The notes below the pieces were generated by a model. That model was not told the DNA's origin. It searched no databases and saw only the letters and a list, made by a program, of their open reading frames with translations. Of a stretch of DNA of 57,366 bases, positions 8,301 to 15,241 are shown in pieces. Positions within the stretch are counted from its first letter, which is position 1, and each line of letters starts with the position of its first letter. Both the position numbers and the translations under genes were made by a program. Source of the DNA: an uncultured Prevotellaceae bacterium (GTDB taxonomy: Bacteria > Bacteroidota > Bacteroidia > Bacteroidales > Bacteroidaceae); assembly GCA_902762565.1 (NCBI GenBank), contig CACWOS010000013.1:1-57366 (forward strand). Direction: 5' to 3'.

Positions 8301-9288
8301 CAATAACGAGAATATGAAGTTAGATGCAATAGTCAGCAATCCTCCCTATCAAGTTATGGATGGAGGTACAGATAGAGGTGCCGTTCCTGTTTATCAGCAT
8401 TTTGTTGAGATAGCCAAACAATGTAAGCCCAACTACATTTCTATGATTATGCCTGCCCGTTGGTATGCAGGAGGAAGAGGATTGGATGATTTCAGAGAAG
8501 CCATGCTTTCTGACAAACGAATACAATCTTTATTCGATTTCGAGACAAGTAAAGATCTGTTCCCAACAGTTGACATAGCTGGAGGACTATGCTATTTCCT
8601 ATGGCGCAAAACAAATACAAGTCCATGTCGCGTCTATAATGTCAGTCCGTTAGGCTCGTATAGTGCAGAACGGTATCTTGATGAATTCCCTGTATTTGTG
8701 CGTTCTAACACTTCTATCCCCATTTTAAAGAAAGTGTCTGCACAAACCTCTCAATACCTCAATAGTTTGGTCCTTTCAATCAATCCATTTGGATTCCGTA
8801 CATATTACAGAGGAAGAAACGAAAAGAAAGCTGGCGATATCAAGATTCTCACCAGCGAGGGATGGAGCTATGTTAGTAAGGGTGAGATTACTAAAGGCAC
8901 AGACTACGTAAATAAGTATAAGATTATTGTTGGTAGGTTTGTTCCAAGCAACGGTGAATTGAATGTCAAGCCTGGCGAAGGATATAGAGTACTCACCACA
9001 CCAAGAATTTTGAAAACGGATGAGATCAATACGGAAACGTATATTGATACCGCCGTTTTTGACACTCTTGATGAAGCCACAAACTACAAGAATTATCTTT
9101 GCACAAAGTTCGCACGCTACCTATTGAGACAAGCCATCACCTCCGTCAATGTCACACGAGAATGCTTTGCATTTGTACCCATGCAAGACTTTACTCGTTC
9201 TTGGACGGATACTGAACTGTATGCGAAATATGGATTGACGGAAGAGGAAAAAGCCCTTATTGAGGCAATGATTAAGCCGATAGAATAA
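5368..9288 (+). CDS. Fused GIY-YIG-like nuclease / SF2 helicase / Eco57I-type methyltransferase (R-M enzyme)
   Basis: 1306 residues. Residues about 10-125 resemble the T5orf172/GIY-YIG group (KLIYVFAIND, LKIGETT, then ADEWYCCDLE). A superfamily 2 motor follows: FRPEQQEAIDK, Walker A-like MRFGKT (about 185), DEAH (about 281) and LSGTPFN, then a second RecA-like lobe. From about 870 there is a gamma-class methyltransferase with motif I-like VLEINSKSGLYPL and catalytic NPPY (about 990), then a target-recognition-like C-terminus. One polypeptide thus could cleave, translocate and methylate, as in Type ISP or Eco57I-like enzymes, modifying adenine in host DNA and cutting foreign DNA. Operonic with the preceding gene. 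The nuclease assignment is the weakest part. Confidence 0.75.
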   Translation: MATFESSLKSKLIYVFAINDERHSDCLKIGETTIDEDDGSDLFNNAESLQEAAHKRIRQYTKTAGIAYQLLYTEISIFVRSGMIMTFNDKQVHKVLERSGIKRKQFDGVTGADEWYCCDLETVKKAISAVKRGETSLHPSEITKGQSPIIFRPEQQEAIDKTRKRFKKGNQMLWNAKMRFGKTLSALQVVKEEKFKRTLILTHRPVVDKGWFEDFGKIFYDSRDYHYGSKGNGEEFKVLEKKVDSGSKYVYFASMQDLRGSEQVGGKFDKNNELFSAKWDFVIVDEAHEGTKTELGQNVLKELIKEDTKVLQLSGTPFNLFDDYSDEEIFTWDYVMEQKAKQAWATDNPYEPNPYASLPAINIYTYDLGTLMSEYVEDEKAFNFREFFRTKDDDTFVHDKDVDRFLDLLCKEDKDSLYPYSNDTFRRIFRHTLWLVPGVKSARALSAKLRKHPVFGMFQTVNVAGNGDEDEENTEALKMVNEKIGPNPEDTYTITLSCGRLTTGVSVKPWTAVFMMAGSFSTSAAQYMQTIFRVQTPFTCKGRMKEQCYAFDFAPDRTLRVLAETAKVSAKAGKQTEEDRRILGDFLNFCPIISIDGSKMKPYDVNKMMSQLKKAQIEKVVQCGFEDGALYNDELLKLTDVELKDFDDLKKTIGTTKAMAKTGDIDVNNQGFTNEQYEEKERLEKKPKKERTPEEQARLDELKAMSNQRRNAISILRGISIRMPLLIYGAELMNEDEKITINNFASLIDDQSWEEFMPKGVDKEKFEKFKKYYDPDVFREAGKRIREMARAADKFTIEERIERISAIFNTFRNPDKETVLTPWRVVNMHMSDCLGGWCFYDEEFKQPLSVPRYVRQGKVTEEVFRPDVHVLEINSKSGLYPLYVAYNIYRCRVEEAKQKYGEVGIGFAKSLWDATIEENILVVCKTPMARSITKRTLAGFRSVRVNAQYYKDLIQNISERPELVVNTFRDGKRFWKINNNENMKLDAIVSNPPYQVMDGGTDRGAVPVYQHFVEIAKQCKPNYISMIMPARWYAGGRGLDDFREAMLSDKRIQSLFDFETSKDLFPTVDIAGGLCYFLWRKTNTSPCRVYNVSPLGSYSAERYLDEFPVFVRSNTSIPILKKVSAQTSQYLNSLVLSINPFGFRTYYRGRNEKKAGDIKILTSEGWSYVSKGEITKGTDYVNKYKIIVGRFVPSNGELNVKPGEGYRVLTTPRILKTDEINTETYIDTAVFDTLDEATNYKNYLCTKFARYLLRQAITSVNVTRECFAFVPMQDFTRSWTDTELYAKYGLTEEEKALIEAMIKPIE

Positions 9289-9304
9289 AAAATATAGTTA
9301 AAAG

Positions 9305-9336
9305 TTTGGAAGTTTCAGAAACTTTCCCTATCTTTG
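9305..9336 (+). promoter_or_regulatory. Strong Bacteroidetes promoter of the intergenic small RNA
   Basis: -33 TTTG (9305-9308), a 20-nt spacer and TATCTTTG (9329-9336) match the consensus exactly. No coding start follows before a terminator, so it should drive a small RNA. Confidence 0.7.
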
Positions 9337-9341
9337 CACCG

Positions 9342-9452
9342 TCAGAATGTCGTCAGAGGGCGCGAAACAATTGTTTTTATAGCAATATTCAAGCTGGACC
9401 TTTCTGACCACCATATGAGGACATAGCCCACAAGGTTATGTCCTCAGTTTTT
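9342..9452 (+). ncRNA. Candidate small regulatory RNA of about 110 nt
   Basis: This segment sits between a consensus promoter and an intrinsic terminator, with no open frame. GTCAGAA (9341-9347) can pair with TTCTGAC near 9402-9408 to close the 5' domain, which contains ATTG/CAAT around a T-rich loop, and CGTCAGA occurs twice near the 5' end. The 3' end is the GAGGACATA/TATGTCCTC hairpin. I do not recognise it as SRP, 6S or tmRNA. It is convergent with the nuclease-like gene and its 3' end overlaps that gene's last codons, so antisense action on that mRNA is possible. Confidence 0.55.
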
Positions 9453-9454
9453 CT
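9417..9454 (+). terminator. Intrinsic terminator of the small RNA
   Basis: Perfect 9-bp stem GAGGACATA (9417-9425) / TATGTCCTC (9437-9445), 11-nt loop, followed by AGTTTTTCT. It overlaps the stop codon of the convergent gene at 9436. Confidence 0.8.
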
Positions 9455-9948
9455 ATCACTCCCTGAATAATCTGCTTGATGGATTCTTTATCTGGAGCTT
9501 CAAATGCTTCCGACTTCACTACAACGGCCTTACTATTATGCACGACATAACATTCGTCAAGCGATCCTTGAGTGAAGTCTTCATGGCGACCTAAAAGACC
9601 GGATACGATCTTCTTTGTCTTCAGAACACTCTCCGACAAATGCATATCGAAATCGAGAACCACCACCTTGCATCCTTGCTGTTTGGCCTTACGGAATGCA
9701 GACTTGATACCATTTTCGCTCTCAACACCTTTTCTATCGCCAAGTTTACCATTTATAGTGTATTCAGGATTCTTATGACCTATAATAATAAGATGTTCAT
9801 TGATACGGATATACATATCCTCAAAAGAATTGAGCAAGACTCTCGCTACCCGAATGTTGTCGGCGAGTTCTGTTTGGTCAGCCATCTTGCTGATGAGCAA
9901 ACGTTCACCATATATGTCATCTATTCTATAATTGCTATCTGAAATCAT
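9436..9948 (-). CDS. Putative BECR-fold / CdiA C-terminal-like nuclease domain protein
   Basis: 170 residues from the ATG at 9948 (MISDSNYRIDD). A TACCTTTG box at 9953-9960 leaves almost no leader, which rules out the longer in-frame start at 9993. Central motif NPEYTINGKLGDRKG is followed by GIKSAFRKAKQQGCKVVVLD. This E/D-Y-x(3)-G-x(3)-D-x-K pattern, then a helix and VVLD strand, is the layout of the barnase/EndoU/colicin E5-like RNases found in CdiA C-termini and Bacteroidetes mobile elements. If so it would cleave RNA, yet it has no secretion signal or fused delivery domain. It is divergent from a winged-helix gene across an operator array, which suggests a regulated toxin-like unit. Assignment rests on motif resemblance only. 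Confidence 0.5.
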   Translation of the reverse strand: MISDSNYRIDDIYGERLLISKMADQTELADNIRVARVLLNSFEDMYIRINEHLIIIGHKNPEYTINGKLGDRKGVESENGIKSAFRKAKQQGCKVVVLDFDMHLSESVLKTKKIVSGLLGRHEDFTQGSLDECYVVHNSKAVVVKSEAFEAPDKESIKQIIQGVIEKLRT

Positions 9949-9989
9949 AGTGCAAAGGTAATACTTTTTAAGGAGACAACCAACGATTA

Positions 9990-10049
9990 CCATCTGAAAA
10001 TGTTAAATTCCATCAAAATTGATGGCGTCAGATGGTGAAGTCCATCAGA
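9990..10049. promoter_or_regulatory. Operator-like array of CCATC half-sites
   Basis: Five related half-sites lie in 60 bp: CCATCTG (9990), CCATCAA (10010), TTGATGG (10019), CAGATGG (10029) and CCATCAGA (10042). They form nested dyads: CCATCTG/CAGATGG encloses CCATCAA-AA-TTGATGG. The array lies between divergent promoters of the nuclease-like gene and the winged-helix gene, as expected for a shared autoregulated operator. Confidence 0.6.
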
Positions 10050-10065
10050 AGATGATGTTTTTTCG

Positions 10066-10073
10066 TAAATTTG
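10066..10073 (+). promoter_or_regulatory. -7 promoter box of the winged-helix gene
   Basis: TAAATTTG lies 23 nt before the ATG at 10097 and immediately after the last half-site of the operator array. The position argues against the upstream in-frame ATGs. Confidence 0.55.
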
Positions 10074-10096
10074 CAGAAAAATTTAAGAATAGTAAT

Positions 10097-10651
10097 ATGA
10101 CAATTAGTGAAGCCTGTGAAAAGGTATTAAGAGATTTAGGCGGACGCGCCCAGTTGCCAGATATCTACCCAAGGGTTCTTAAACTGGTTACGTTTACAGG
10201 AGCTACGCCTAAAAACAGCATTCGTACAGAGATGAAAAACCATCCTCTGATTTTTCGTCATTCCCCAAACAAACCTAAAGGTTGGTGGGAACTCGTATCT
10301 TATCAGGAAGAAATCGCTAGTCGCGATAAGCGCATCAAGGAGTTGGAGGAAGATAATGCGCGTCTAAAATCAGTTAAGACAGAGGACGACTTCGTTGCAA
10401 GGTTTGTAAAAAAGGTCAAGCACAATTTAAAGCGAGACAAGAAGACAGTTGAGGAAATCAGGAAATTGATGGATGCTCTTGGACGTCCGGATGCAGATAA
10501 GGAATTAGATGATTGGCTTCAGGGTAAAGACAAGAAAGTGGTGAAACAGGTGACAAAGAAATATATTCAGAAAAACATCAATAGTCAAGTATTTACAGGT
10601 AGTATAACAGAATCAGAGTTCAATGGTGGAGGATCGGACAATGAAGGATGA
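10097..10651 (+). CDS. Winged-helix (HARE-HTH-like) coiled-coil protein
   Basis: 184 residues from the ATG at 10097 (MTISEACEKVLRDLGG), chosen because the promoter box lies upstream of it. Residues 1-70 look like a small winged helix: a helix pair, NSIRTEMKNHPLIFR, and a strand ending GWWEL. A coiled coil follows (ASRDKRIKELEEDNARLK), then a charged helical region and a tail with NSQVFTGSITESEF. The tail motif recurs in the next protein (NCQVFTGPISGCVF), suggesting a common partner or oligomerisation surface. It may bind the CCATC array and regulate both directions. The stop overlaps the start of the next gene, so the two are translationally coupled. Confidence 0.65.
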   Translation: MTISEACEKVLRDLGGRAQLPDIYPRVLKLVTFTGATPKNSIRTEMKNHPLIFRHSPNKPKGWWELVSYQEEIASRDKRIKELEEDNARLKSVKTEDDFVARFVKKVKHNLKRDKKTVEEIRKLMDALGRPDADKELDDWLQGKDKKVVKQVTKKYIQKNINSQVFTGSITESEFNGGGSDNEG

Positions 10652-11096
10652 AAAGAAGAAACTGGAGTTAGAGAACCCAACGGTATACCAGACTAATGAG
10701 AATTGTCAAGTGTTTACAGGCCCCATTAGTGGTTGTGTGTTTGCAATGCCTGGAGCTACGGTAAACCAATCGCCTGTGCAACAGATAGATGCAAACAAAC
10801 AGATAGAACAGAAAGCAGAACCGACAACTACAACTCTTTACGATGAGGAACTTTTCAAATTCATCCACCCGGCTATAATCGGAGAAGAGGAACGGAATAT
10901 TCACGAACAGGTAAAGAAACTGGTGACTCGTCAGGGCATACAGGAGATTTGTAAGTATCTTACGAAGTTGGAATCAGAGGAAAAGATCTATTTGCCACAG
11001 AGTGCAGAAACGGCTTATACGGAGTTGGTACGTATGGGAATGCCCAGTGGTGATGGATTCAGTATTAAGACGTTTATGAAATACTATAAGAAGTAA
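10641..11096 (+). CDS. Hypothetical protein sharing the QVFTG motif
   Basis: 151 residues from the ATG at 10641 (MKDEKKKLELENPT), overlapping the preceding gene by 11 nt; an upstream ATG at 10623 is also possible. Residues about 20-45 carry NCQVFTGPISGCVFAMPG, a beta-type motif also present at the end of the upstream protein. A Gln/Thr-rich linker leads to a helical C-terminal domain (LFKFIHPAIIGEEERNIHEQ through FSIKTFMKYYKK). Proteins of this layout are common in Bacteroidetes mobile DNA, but I know no function. It ends 30 nt before a strong terminator, closing a two-gene unit. Confidence 0.6.
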   Translation: MKDEKKKLELENPTVYQTNENCQVFTGPISGCVFAMPGATVNQSPVQQIDANKQIEQKAEPTTTTLYDEELFKFIHPAIIGEEERNIHEQVKKLVTRQGIQEICKYLTKLESEEKIYLPQSAETAYTELVRMGMPSGDGFSIKTFMKYYKK

Positions 11097-11126
11097 GTCT
11101 TTAGAGAGCATAGCAGCATCATAGCA

Positions 11127-11162
11127 AGCATCAGAATCAACGAGGTTCTGATGCTTTTTTTT
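11127..11162 (+). terminator. Intrinsic terminator
   Basis: AGCATCAGAA (11127-11136) / TTCTGATGCT (11146-11155), a perfect 10-bp stem followed by eight T residues. Confidence 0.9.
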
Positions 11163-11179
11163 GCCTTGACGGAGGGAAA

Positions 11180-11239
11180 AACGGAGAATATCAGAGAAAA
11201 ACAGAGAATATCAGAGAAAGTTGGAGAATATTAGAGACG
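11180..11239 (+). repeat. Three tandem 20-bp repeats (iteron-like)
   Basis: Units begin at 11180, 11200 and 11220 with the shared core GGAGAATATCAGAGA; unit 2 differs by one base in the core and unit 3 by a few. A partial unit (GACGGAGGGAAA) precedes them. They lie between a terminator and the promoter of a module with a primase/helicase-like gene, a placement expected for iterons or a protein-binding array. Confidence 0.7.
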
Positions 11240-11277
11240 GCCACTTTCAAAGCCAACTACCTATAAATAATATTGTC

Positions 11278-11318
11278 TAATTTTGCACTGTCAACAAACA
11301 GAAACGGAGTTGACAGTG
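11278..11318 (+). promoter_or_regulatory. Promoter with a perfect 10-bp dyad at the start site
   Basis: TAATTTTG (11278-11285) is followed at once by CACTGTCAAC (11286-11295), a 13-nt spacer and GTTGACAGTG (11309-11318). The dyad covers the expected transcription start, so it could be an operator for a repressor or a 5' mRNA hairpin. Confidence 0.55.
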
Positions 11319-11550
11319 CTCTATGACTTATTGGTACAACGAAGATAATACTGCTTTCGAAATTTGTGTTTTCATTTTCTGAGTTTTTGTGAGATGAAGG
11401 TTGGCTTCCTCGGAAGCTCACTTCGACTCGGGTTAATGATTAATGTACGACTTAGGCGGTCAGCGGACTGCCAGACCCTGCCCTGCTGCGACAGCACGGC
11501 AGTTTTCTCACGCACATACATTATTAATAAAATAAAGAAAGGATTTAGCA
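11319..11550 (+). other. Long untranslated leader without a clear gene
   Basis: About 230 nt between the dyad and the first gene of the module. It contains small stems (GCTTCC/GGAAGC near 11405, TGCTG/CAGCA near 11485) and no frame I would call. The 5' leader of the KilA-like gene is the likely use. Confidence 0.4.
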
Positions 11551-11898
11551 ATGACTACAAAAGAAAAAATGACGATGCAGGTGAACTCAGAGTTTGTCTG
11601 CAACATGATGAAGCAACGTAATGCAGGAACCGAAGACTGCATGACATCCTCTGAACTGGCACGGGAAATCGGCATCCCCGTGACTGACATGCACGACATT
11701 CTAATTGAGAATAAGGTGCTCAGCCGAAAACATCGGGAGTTGCGGCTCACCCTGAAATATCAGGAGCGAGGGTATGAGAAGTACCGTAGCTGCTTCCGAT
11801 ACAAAAAGACCGGCGAACTGATAGAAATCGTTTATCCGGTTTGGACGGAGAAAGGACAACGCATGATAAAGGAAACGGTAAATGGCAAAAAAGACTAA
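11551..11898 (+). CDS. HTH / KilA-C-like phage-type regulatory protein
   Basis: 115 residues. Residues about 30-60 form a helix-turn-helix-like segment (TSSELAREIGIPVTDMHDIL), followed by a compact basic domain ending in YPVWTEKGQRMIKETV, similar to the C-terminal W-T-x-K-G-Q layout of KilA-C antirepressors. Such proteins act in phage or element regulation. It is the first gene of a five-gene plus-strand module, preceded by the dyad promoter and iteron-like repeats. Its 3' end overlaps the next gene by 17 nt, implying coupled translation. Confidence 0.55.
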   Translation: MTTKEKMTMQVNSEFVCNMMKQRNAGTEDCMTSSELAREIGIPVTDMHDILIENKVLSRKHRELRLTLKYQERGYEKYRSCFRYKKTGELIEIVYPVWTEKGQRMIKETVNGKKD

Positions 11899-12199
11899 TT
11901 GTTTTATGGAAGCAACAGTAAGAATTCTGAATCAGTCGGGTCTGATGACACGTCAGTACCTTGACAAGAAAACGGGTGACCAGAAGGTTATCAATTCTGT
12001 AACCCTGAAACTAACGGATGGTTTGAACACTTTCCTCGGTGAAATCACCGGTGAAAGAGCTGTGAATTGTCCCAAGTACGACCCTCAGTATCTGTACAAG
12101 GTGCAGTGCTCGATGGTGGTACGTGAGTGGAACTCACAGCAGACAGGCGAGGCTATGCAGGCCACGACAATCTATGTGGATAAAATCAACATGATGTAA
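11882..12199 (+). CDS. Small hypothetical protein, possibly OB-fold
   Basis: 105 residues from ATG 11882; an alternative ATG at 11909 (MEATVRILNQSG) would avoid the overlap with the previous gene. The sequence is strand-rich (VINSVTLKLTDGLNTFLGEI, LYKVQCSMVVREWNSQQTGE) with hydrophobic alternation resembling single-stranded-DNA-binding OB folds. The position directly upstream of primase-like functions fits that idea, but the similarity is structural impression only. Confidence 0.55.
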   Translation: MAKKTNCFMEATVRILNQSGLMTRQYLDKKTGDQKVINSVTLKLTDGLNTFLGEITGERAVNCPKYDPQYLYKVQCSMVVREWNSQQTGEAMQATTIYVDKINMM

Positions 12200-12201
12200 G
12201 G

Positions 12202-12729
12202 ATGACATTAGAGTATCTGGAAATTATGGAAGAGATGAAAAATTCAAAAATGGAAGAATTGAAGGGGGCTGCTCGCAGAAAGCTGCAGAAGTCGTTCAAA
12301 TCGAACACCAGAATCTATGATGACGGTTCGATAGAGGTTGACCCACAGGCTCAGGGCGAGCCCAGCCAGAAGGAGGTAAAGAAGGTGGGTAAATCGAAGA
12401 GGTATATCACCTCGGGTAAGAACCCACTGACGTGTGTGGAATTGAAGTGTCCTGAGGACGTGCCTGACAAGGCAGCCTACTTCCACAAGGAGTTGGCAAA
12501 GCTGACGAAGGACATGGAGATTAAGGAGCCGCCAATGCCGGAGGGTGAGTTCCTGCTGAACGAGCCCAACGTAAAGGTGAAGTTTGCACAGAAGGAACAG
12601 AGGGTTGTGGCATGGCTCACCTTCGAGGCTAAAGGATTGATTGACGTAAGGAGAGAGCTATACAACTTAACAAGTAAGATAGACAAATGTTTTGTTATCA
12701 ACGAAGCTTCGGTCTGCCAACTGAAGTAG
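12202..12729 (+). CDS. Hypothetical protein of the replication-like module
   Basis: 175 residues, highly charged. The first 100 residues are lysine-rich and probably flexible (AARRKLQKSFKSNTRIYDDG, then KSKRYITSGKNPLTCVELKC), the C-terminus looks folded (VKVKFAQKEQRVVAWLTFEA). No family recognised. It starts 2 nt after the previous stop and its last 43 nt overlap the primase-like gene, which argues for a co-translated unit with a role in DNA metabolism of the element. Confidence 0.55.
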   Translation: MTLEYLEIMEEMKNSKMEELKGAARRKLQKSFKSNTRIYDDGSIEVDPQAQGEPSQKEVKKVGKSKRYITSGKNPLTCVELKCPEDVPDKAAYFHKELAKLTKDMEIKEPPMPEGEFLLNEPNVKVKFAQKEQRVVAWLTFEAKGLIDVRRELYNLTSKIDKCFVINEASVCQLK

Positions 12730-15224
12730 TTACTAAGGAACAGTTTCGGGCGCTTATCATGGCGCCTGAAACTTCCAGAAAAGTCAAGGAGGCTCGCGAG
12801 GCACTGGCCCGGGGCGACAAGAACGGCTACGACAACAAGAAAAAGGGCCTGCCCTTCGTGATTTTCATTGCTACGTATGATGAGTCGGACAAGACGTTCG
12901 AGAACAAGCAGACTGGCGAGAAAACCACACGCAGGGGCAAGTGGAGAAATCAGAAGTTCTGTAGGCTGAACGGATTGTGCGTTATCGACTTTGATCATGT
13001 TGAGGGCGATGTACGCAAGGTCTGGGAGGAGGCCTACTCGAAGCTGAGTGATGAGGATAAGGCTCGCGTCCTGTTTGTGTTCGTTACACCATCGGGGCAT
13101 GGATTGAAGGTGGTCTTTATGGCAGATTCCAACGTGGGCAACCTGATAGACAACCAGATAGTGTTCTCGCGGAAACTCGGTCTGAACCCCGATGAAGCCT
13201 GCAAGGATGCCTCAAGGGGTGCGTTCCTGACTACGGAGGAAGATATTATTTTTATTGACGAAGAAAAACTGATTACGTATGAAAGCGAAGATTTTGGTAA
13301 GAAGTATAACGAGGAATACCATGCTGGTCATAGCCAGCCTACTATTGACATTGCTAAGACTGGTGCTGATAGCACTGATATGGCCGCTGTGGAAAGTGCT
13401 GGAGAAAACCAACCCGCTATATCAGGAGTCGATGGAGACTACATGCGGATTGCTGAGCCTCTGACGTATCACGATGTGCCGTTCCAGAAGATTATCGAGG
13501 CTTGGGCGGCGCAACGCTTTGGTGCCAAGGCGGGTGCTTCGAGGCATGAAGCCAGCGTGGTGTTGGCTCGCGACCTGTATATCATGACAGACCGCGACAA
13601 GCAGAAGACACTGGCCCTGCTGATGTTTCAGCCCTGGGTGAAGCAGATAGTAGAGGAAAGGCAGGAGGATGTGGAGCGTACCGTGAACGATGCTGCTGCC
13701 TACGTGACAGCACAGGAAAGCGAGAACGCCAAGAAGGGTAAGCCCTGGTTACCTAAGGTGTCTAAGGAGATGAAGGCTGCCTTGGAGGCTTCTGGGGCAG
13801 TAACTCAAGAAGAATCTCTAAACCCTAACCCCTCAACTTTAAACTCTCAAGAAGACGATATCTATGCGGCAATGCCGCTGGATAAGTGGGCTGAAGAATT
13901 GCAGGAAATGGCAGAGTATTATCCCTGCATGAAGGAGTTGTTTGTGAATGTGCATCCACATAAGCTGCCTGCAGTTCTCTTTAGTAGTGCGGCGTTGTTC
14001 GGGACGCTGATGACAAGGGCATACTACCACTTCTGGTATGAGCCGGAGATAGTGCGCCGACTGAACTACTGCATCTTTATCATTGGTGACCCGGGTGCTG
14101 GTAAGAACGTCATCGAGAAGTTCTACAAGAAGATTGCCGACCCGATGATCCAGGCCGACTCGTGCTTGATTGATGCGGTGAACCGTTACAAGGAGGGCCG
14201 CACGGAGCGTACTACATCGACGAAAGCCCAGAAGGGCGAGGCATTGAAGCGTCCTGTGGTAGGTATCCGAGTGCATCCTGCACGAACGGCCACCGGTGAG
14301 TTTATCCGCCACATGAATGCCGCTATAGAGACGGTAGAGGGACATCCCTTAAATTTGCACATGTTCTCGTTTGATGCCGAGCTGGATAACGTGACAAAGC
14401 AGAATAAGGGTGGTGACTGGAAAGACCGCGAAATCCTTGAATTGAAGGCGTTTCATAACGAGGAGGACGGTCAGATGTATGCCAACCAAGAGAGCGTAAC
14501 AGGTATGTTCAACGTCTTTTGGAACTTCATCTACACGGGTACGCCGTACGCCCTGCATCGTAAGGTGAACCAAAGGAATTTTGGTACGGGTATGAGTACT
14601 CGACTGGCAGTCATTCCCCTACCCGACAAGGGCTTGGCAAAGCGACACCAGCAGGTGAATCCTGATGCCAACGAAACGCTGAAGACGTGGGCCTACAGAC
14701 TGGATAAGGTCGAAGGAGAAATCCCTATTGAACCATTGAACGACGAGACCTACGACTGGCAATCGAGCCACATGGAGATAGCGGAGTTTAACGGCGATAA
14801 GGCAGACCGCACCTTGCTGAAACGCATTCCATACTACGGCATCGGAATAAGCCTCCCGTTCATTCTGATGCGCCATTGGGATGAGTGGCAGGAGTCCAAG
14901 ACACTGACGATGGACGACAGGGACAAGCGCCTGTGCCGCCTGGCGATGGAAATCCAATACAAGTGCCAGCAGTTCTTTTTCGGCGAGATGGCATTCAACT
15001 ACTTTGCCGACCAGAACAAGGAGTTCGTGGTACGTCGCAGGACTACCCGTTTTGACGATTGCTACCGCAAACTGCCCGACGAGTTCAAGACGCAGCAGAT
15101 GATGGATTCATTCCAGTGCTCTCAGCCTACGGCTTCGCGTAACATCACCCGATTCCTTCAGGACGGCATCATCGAGCGCATAGCCCACGGCACGTATAGA
15201 AAAATCCTTCAGGAACTGCCGTGA
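12687..15224 (+). CDS. BT4734/VirE-N domain plus DUF3987-type primase-helicase-like protein
   Basis: 845 residues. The N-terminus (about 30-200) matches the VirE N-terminal/BT4734 domain: GKWRNQKFCRLNGLCVIDFD and FVTPSGHGLKVVF, a primase-like fold with conserved acidic residues. The middle has a P-loop (FIIGDPGAGKN, about residue 470) and a D-rich segment FSFDAELDN, as in the DUF3987 ATPases. The C-terminus has a winged-helix-like segment (FQCSQPTASRNITRFLQDGI). Such proteins occur throughout Bacteroidales mobile and prophage-derived loci and are thought to act in DNA replication or processing. The HU-like protein and cell-wall hydrolase that often accompany it are at 1-360 and 15321-15758. 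Confidence 0.75.
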   Translation: MFCYQRSFGLPTEVVTKEQFRALIMAPETSRKVKEAREALARGDKNGYDNKKKGLPFVIFIATYDESDKTFENKQTGEKTTRRGKWRNQKFCRLNGLCVIDFDHVEGDVRKVWEEAYSKLSDEDKARVLFVFVTPSGHGLKVVFMADSNVGNLIDNQIVFSRKLGLNPDEACKDASRGAFLTTEEDIIFIDEEKLITYESEDFGKKYNEEYHAGHSQPTIDIAKTGADSTDMAAVESAGENQPAISGVDGDYMRIAEPLTYHDVPFQKIIEAWAAQRFGAKAGASRHEASVVLARDLYIMTDRDKQKTLALLMFQPWVKQIVEERQEDVERTVNDAAAYVTAQESENAKKGKPWLPKVSKEMKAALEASGAVTQEESLNPNPSTLNSQEDDIYAAMPLDKWAEELQEMAEYYPCMKELFVNVHPHKLPAVLFSSAALFGTLMTRAYYHFWYEPEIVRRLNYCIFIIGDPGAGKNVIEKFYKKIADPMIQADSCLIDAVNRYKEGRTERTTSTKAQKGEALKRPVVGIRVHPARTATGEFIRHMNAAIETVEGHPLNLHMFSFDAELDNVTKQNKGGDWKDREILELKAFHNEEDGQMYANQESVTGMFNVFWNFIYTGTPYALHRKVNQRNFGTGMSTRLAVIPLPDKGLAKRHQQVNPDANETLKTWAYRLDKVEGEIPIEPLNDETYDWQSSHMEIAEFNGDKADRTLLKRIPYYGIGISLPFILMRHWDEWQESKTLTMDDRDKRLCRLAMEIQYKCQQFFFGEMAFNYFADQNKEFVVRRRTTRFDDCYRKLPDEFKTQQMMDSFQCSQPTASRNITRFLQDGIIERIAHGTYRKILQELP

Positions 15225-15241
15225 ACTTTGTGAGTTAGAAA

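Noticed and set aside
11180-11239. Three 20-bp repeats as a possible CRISPR array
   Set aside because: Units are directly adjacent with no spacers and there are no cas genes, so they are tandem repeats.
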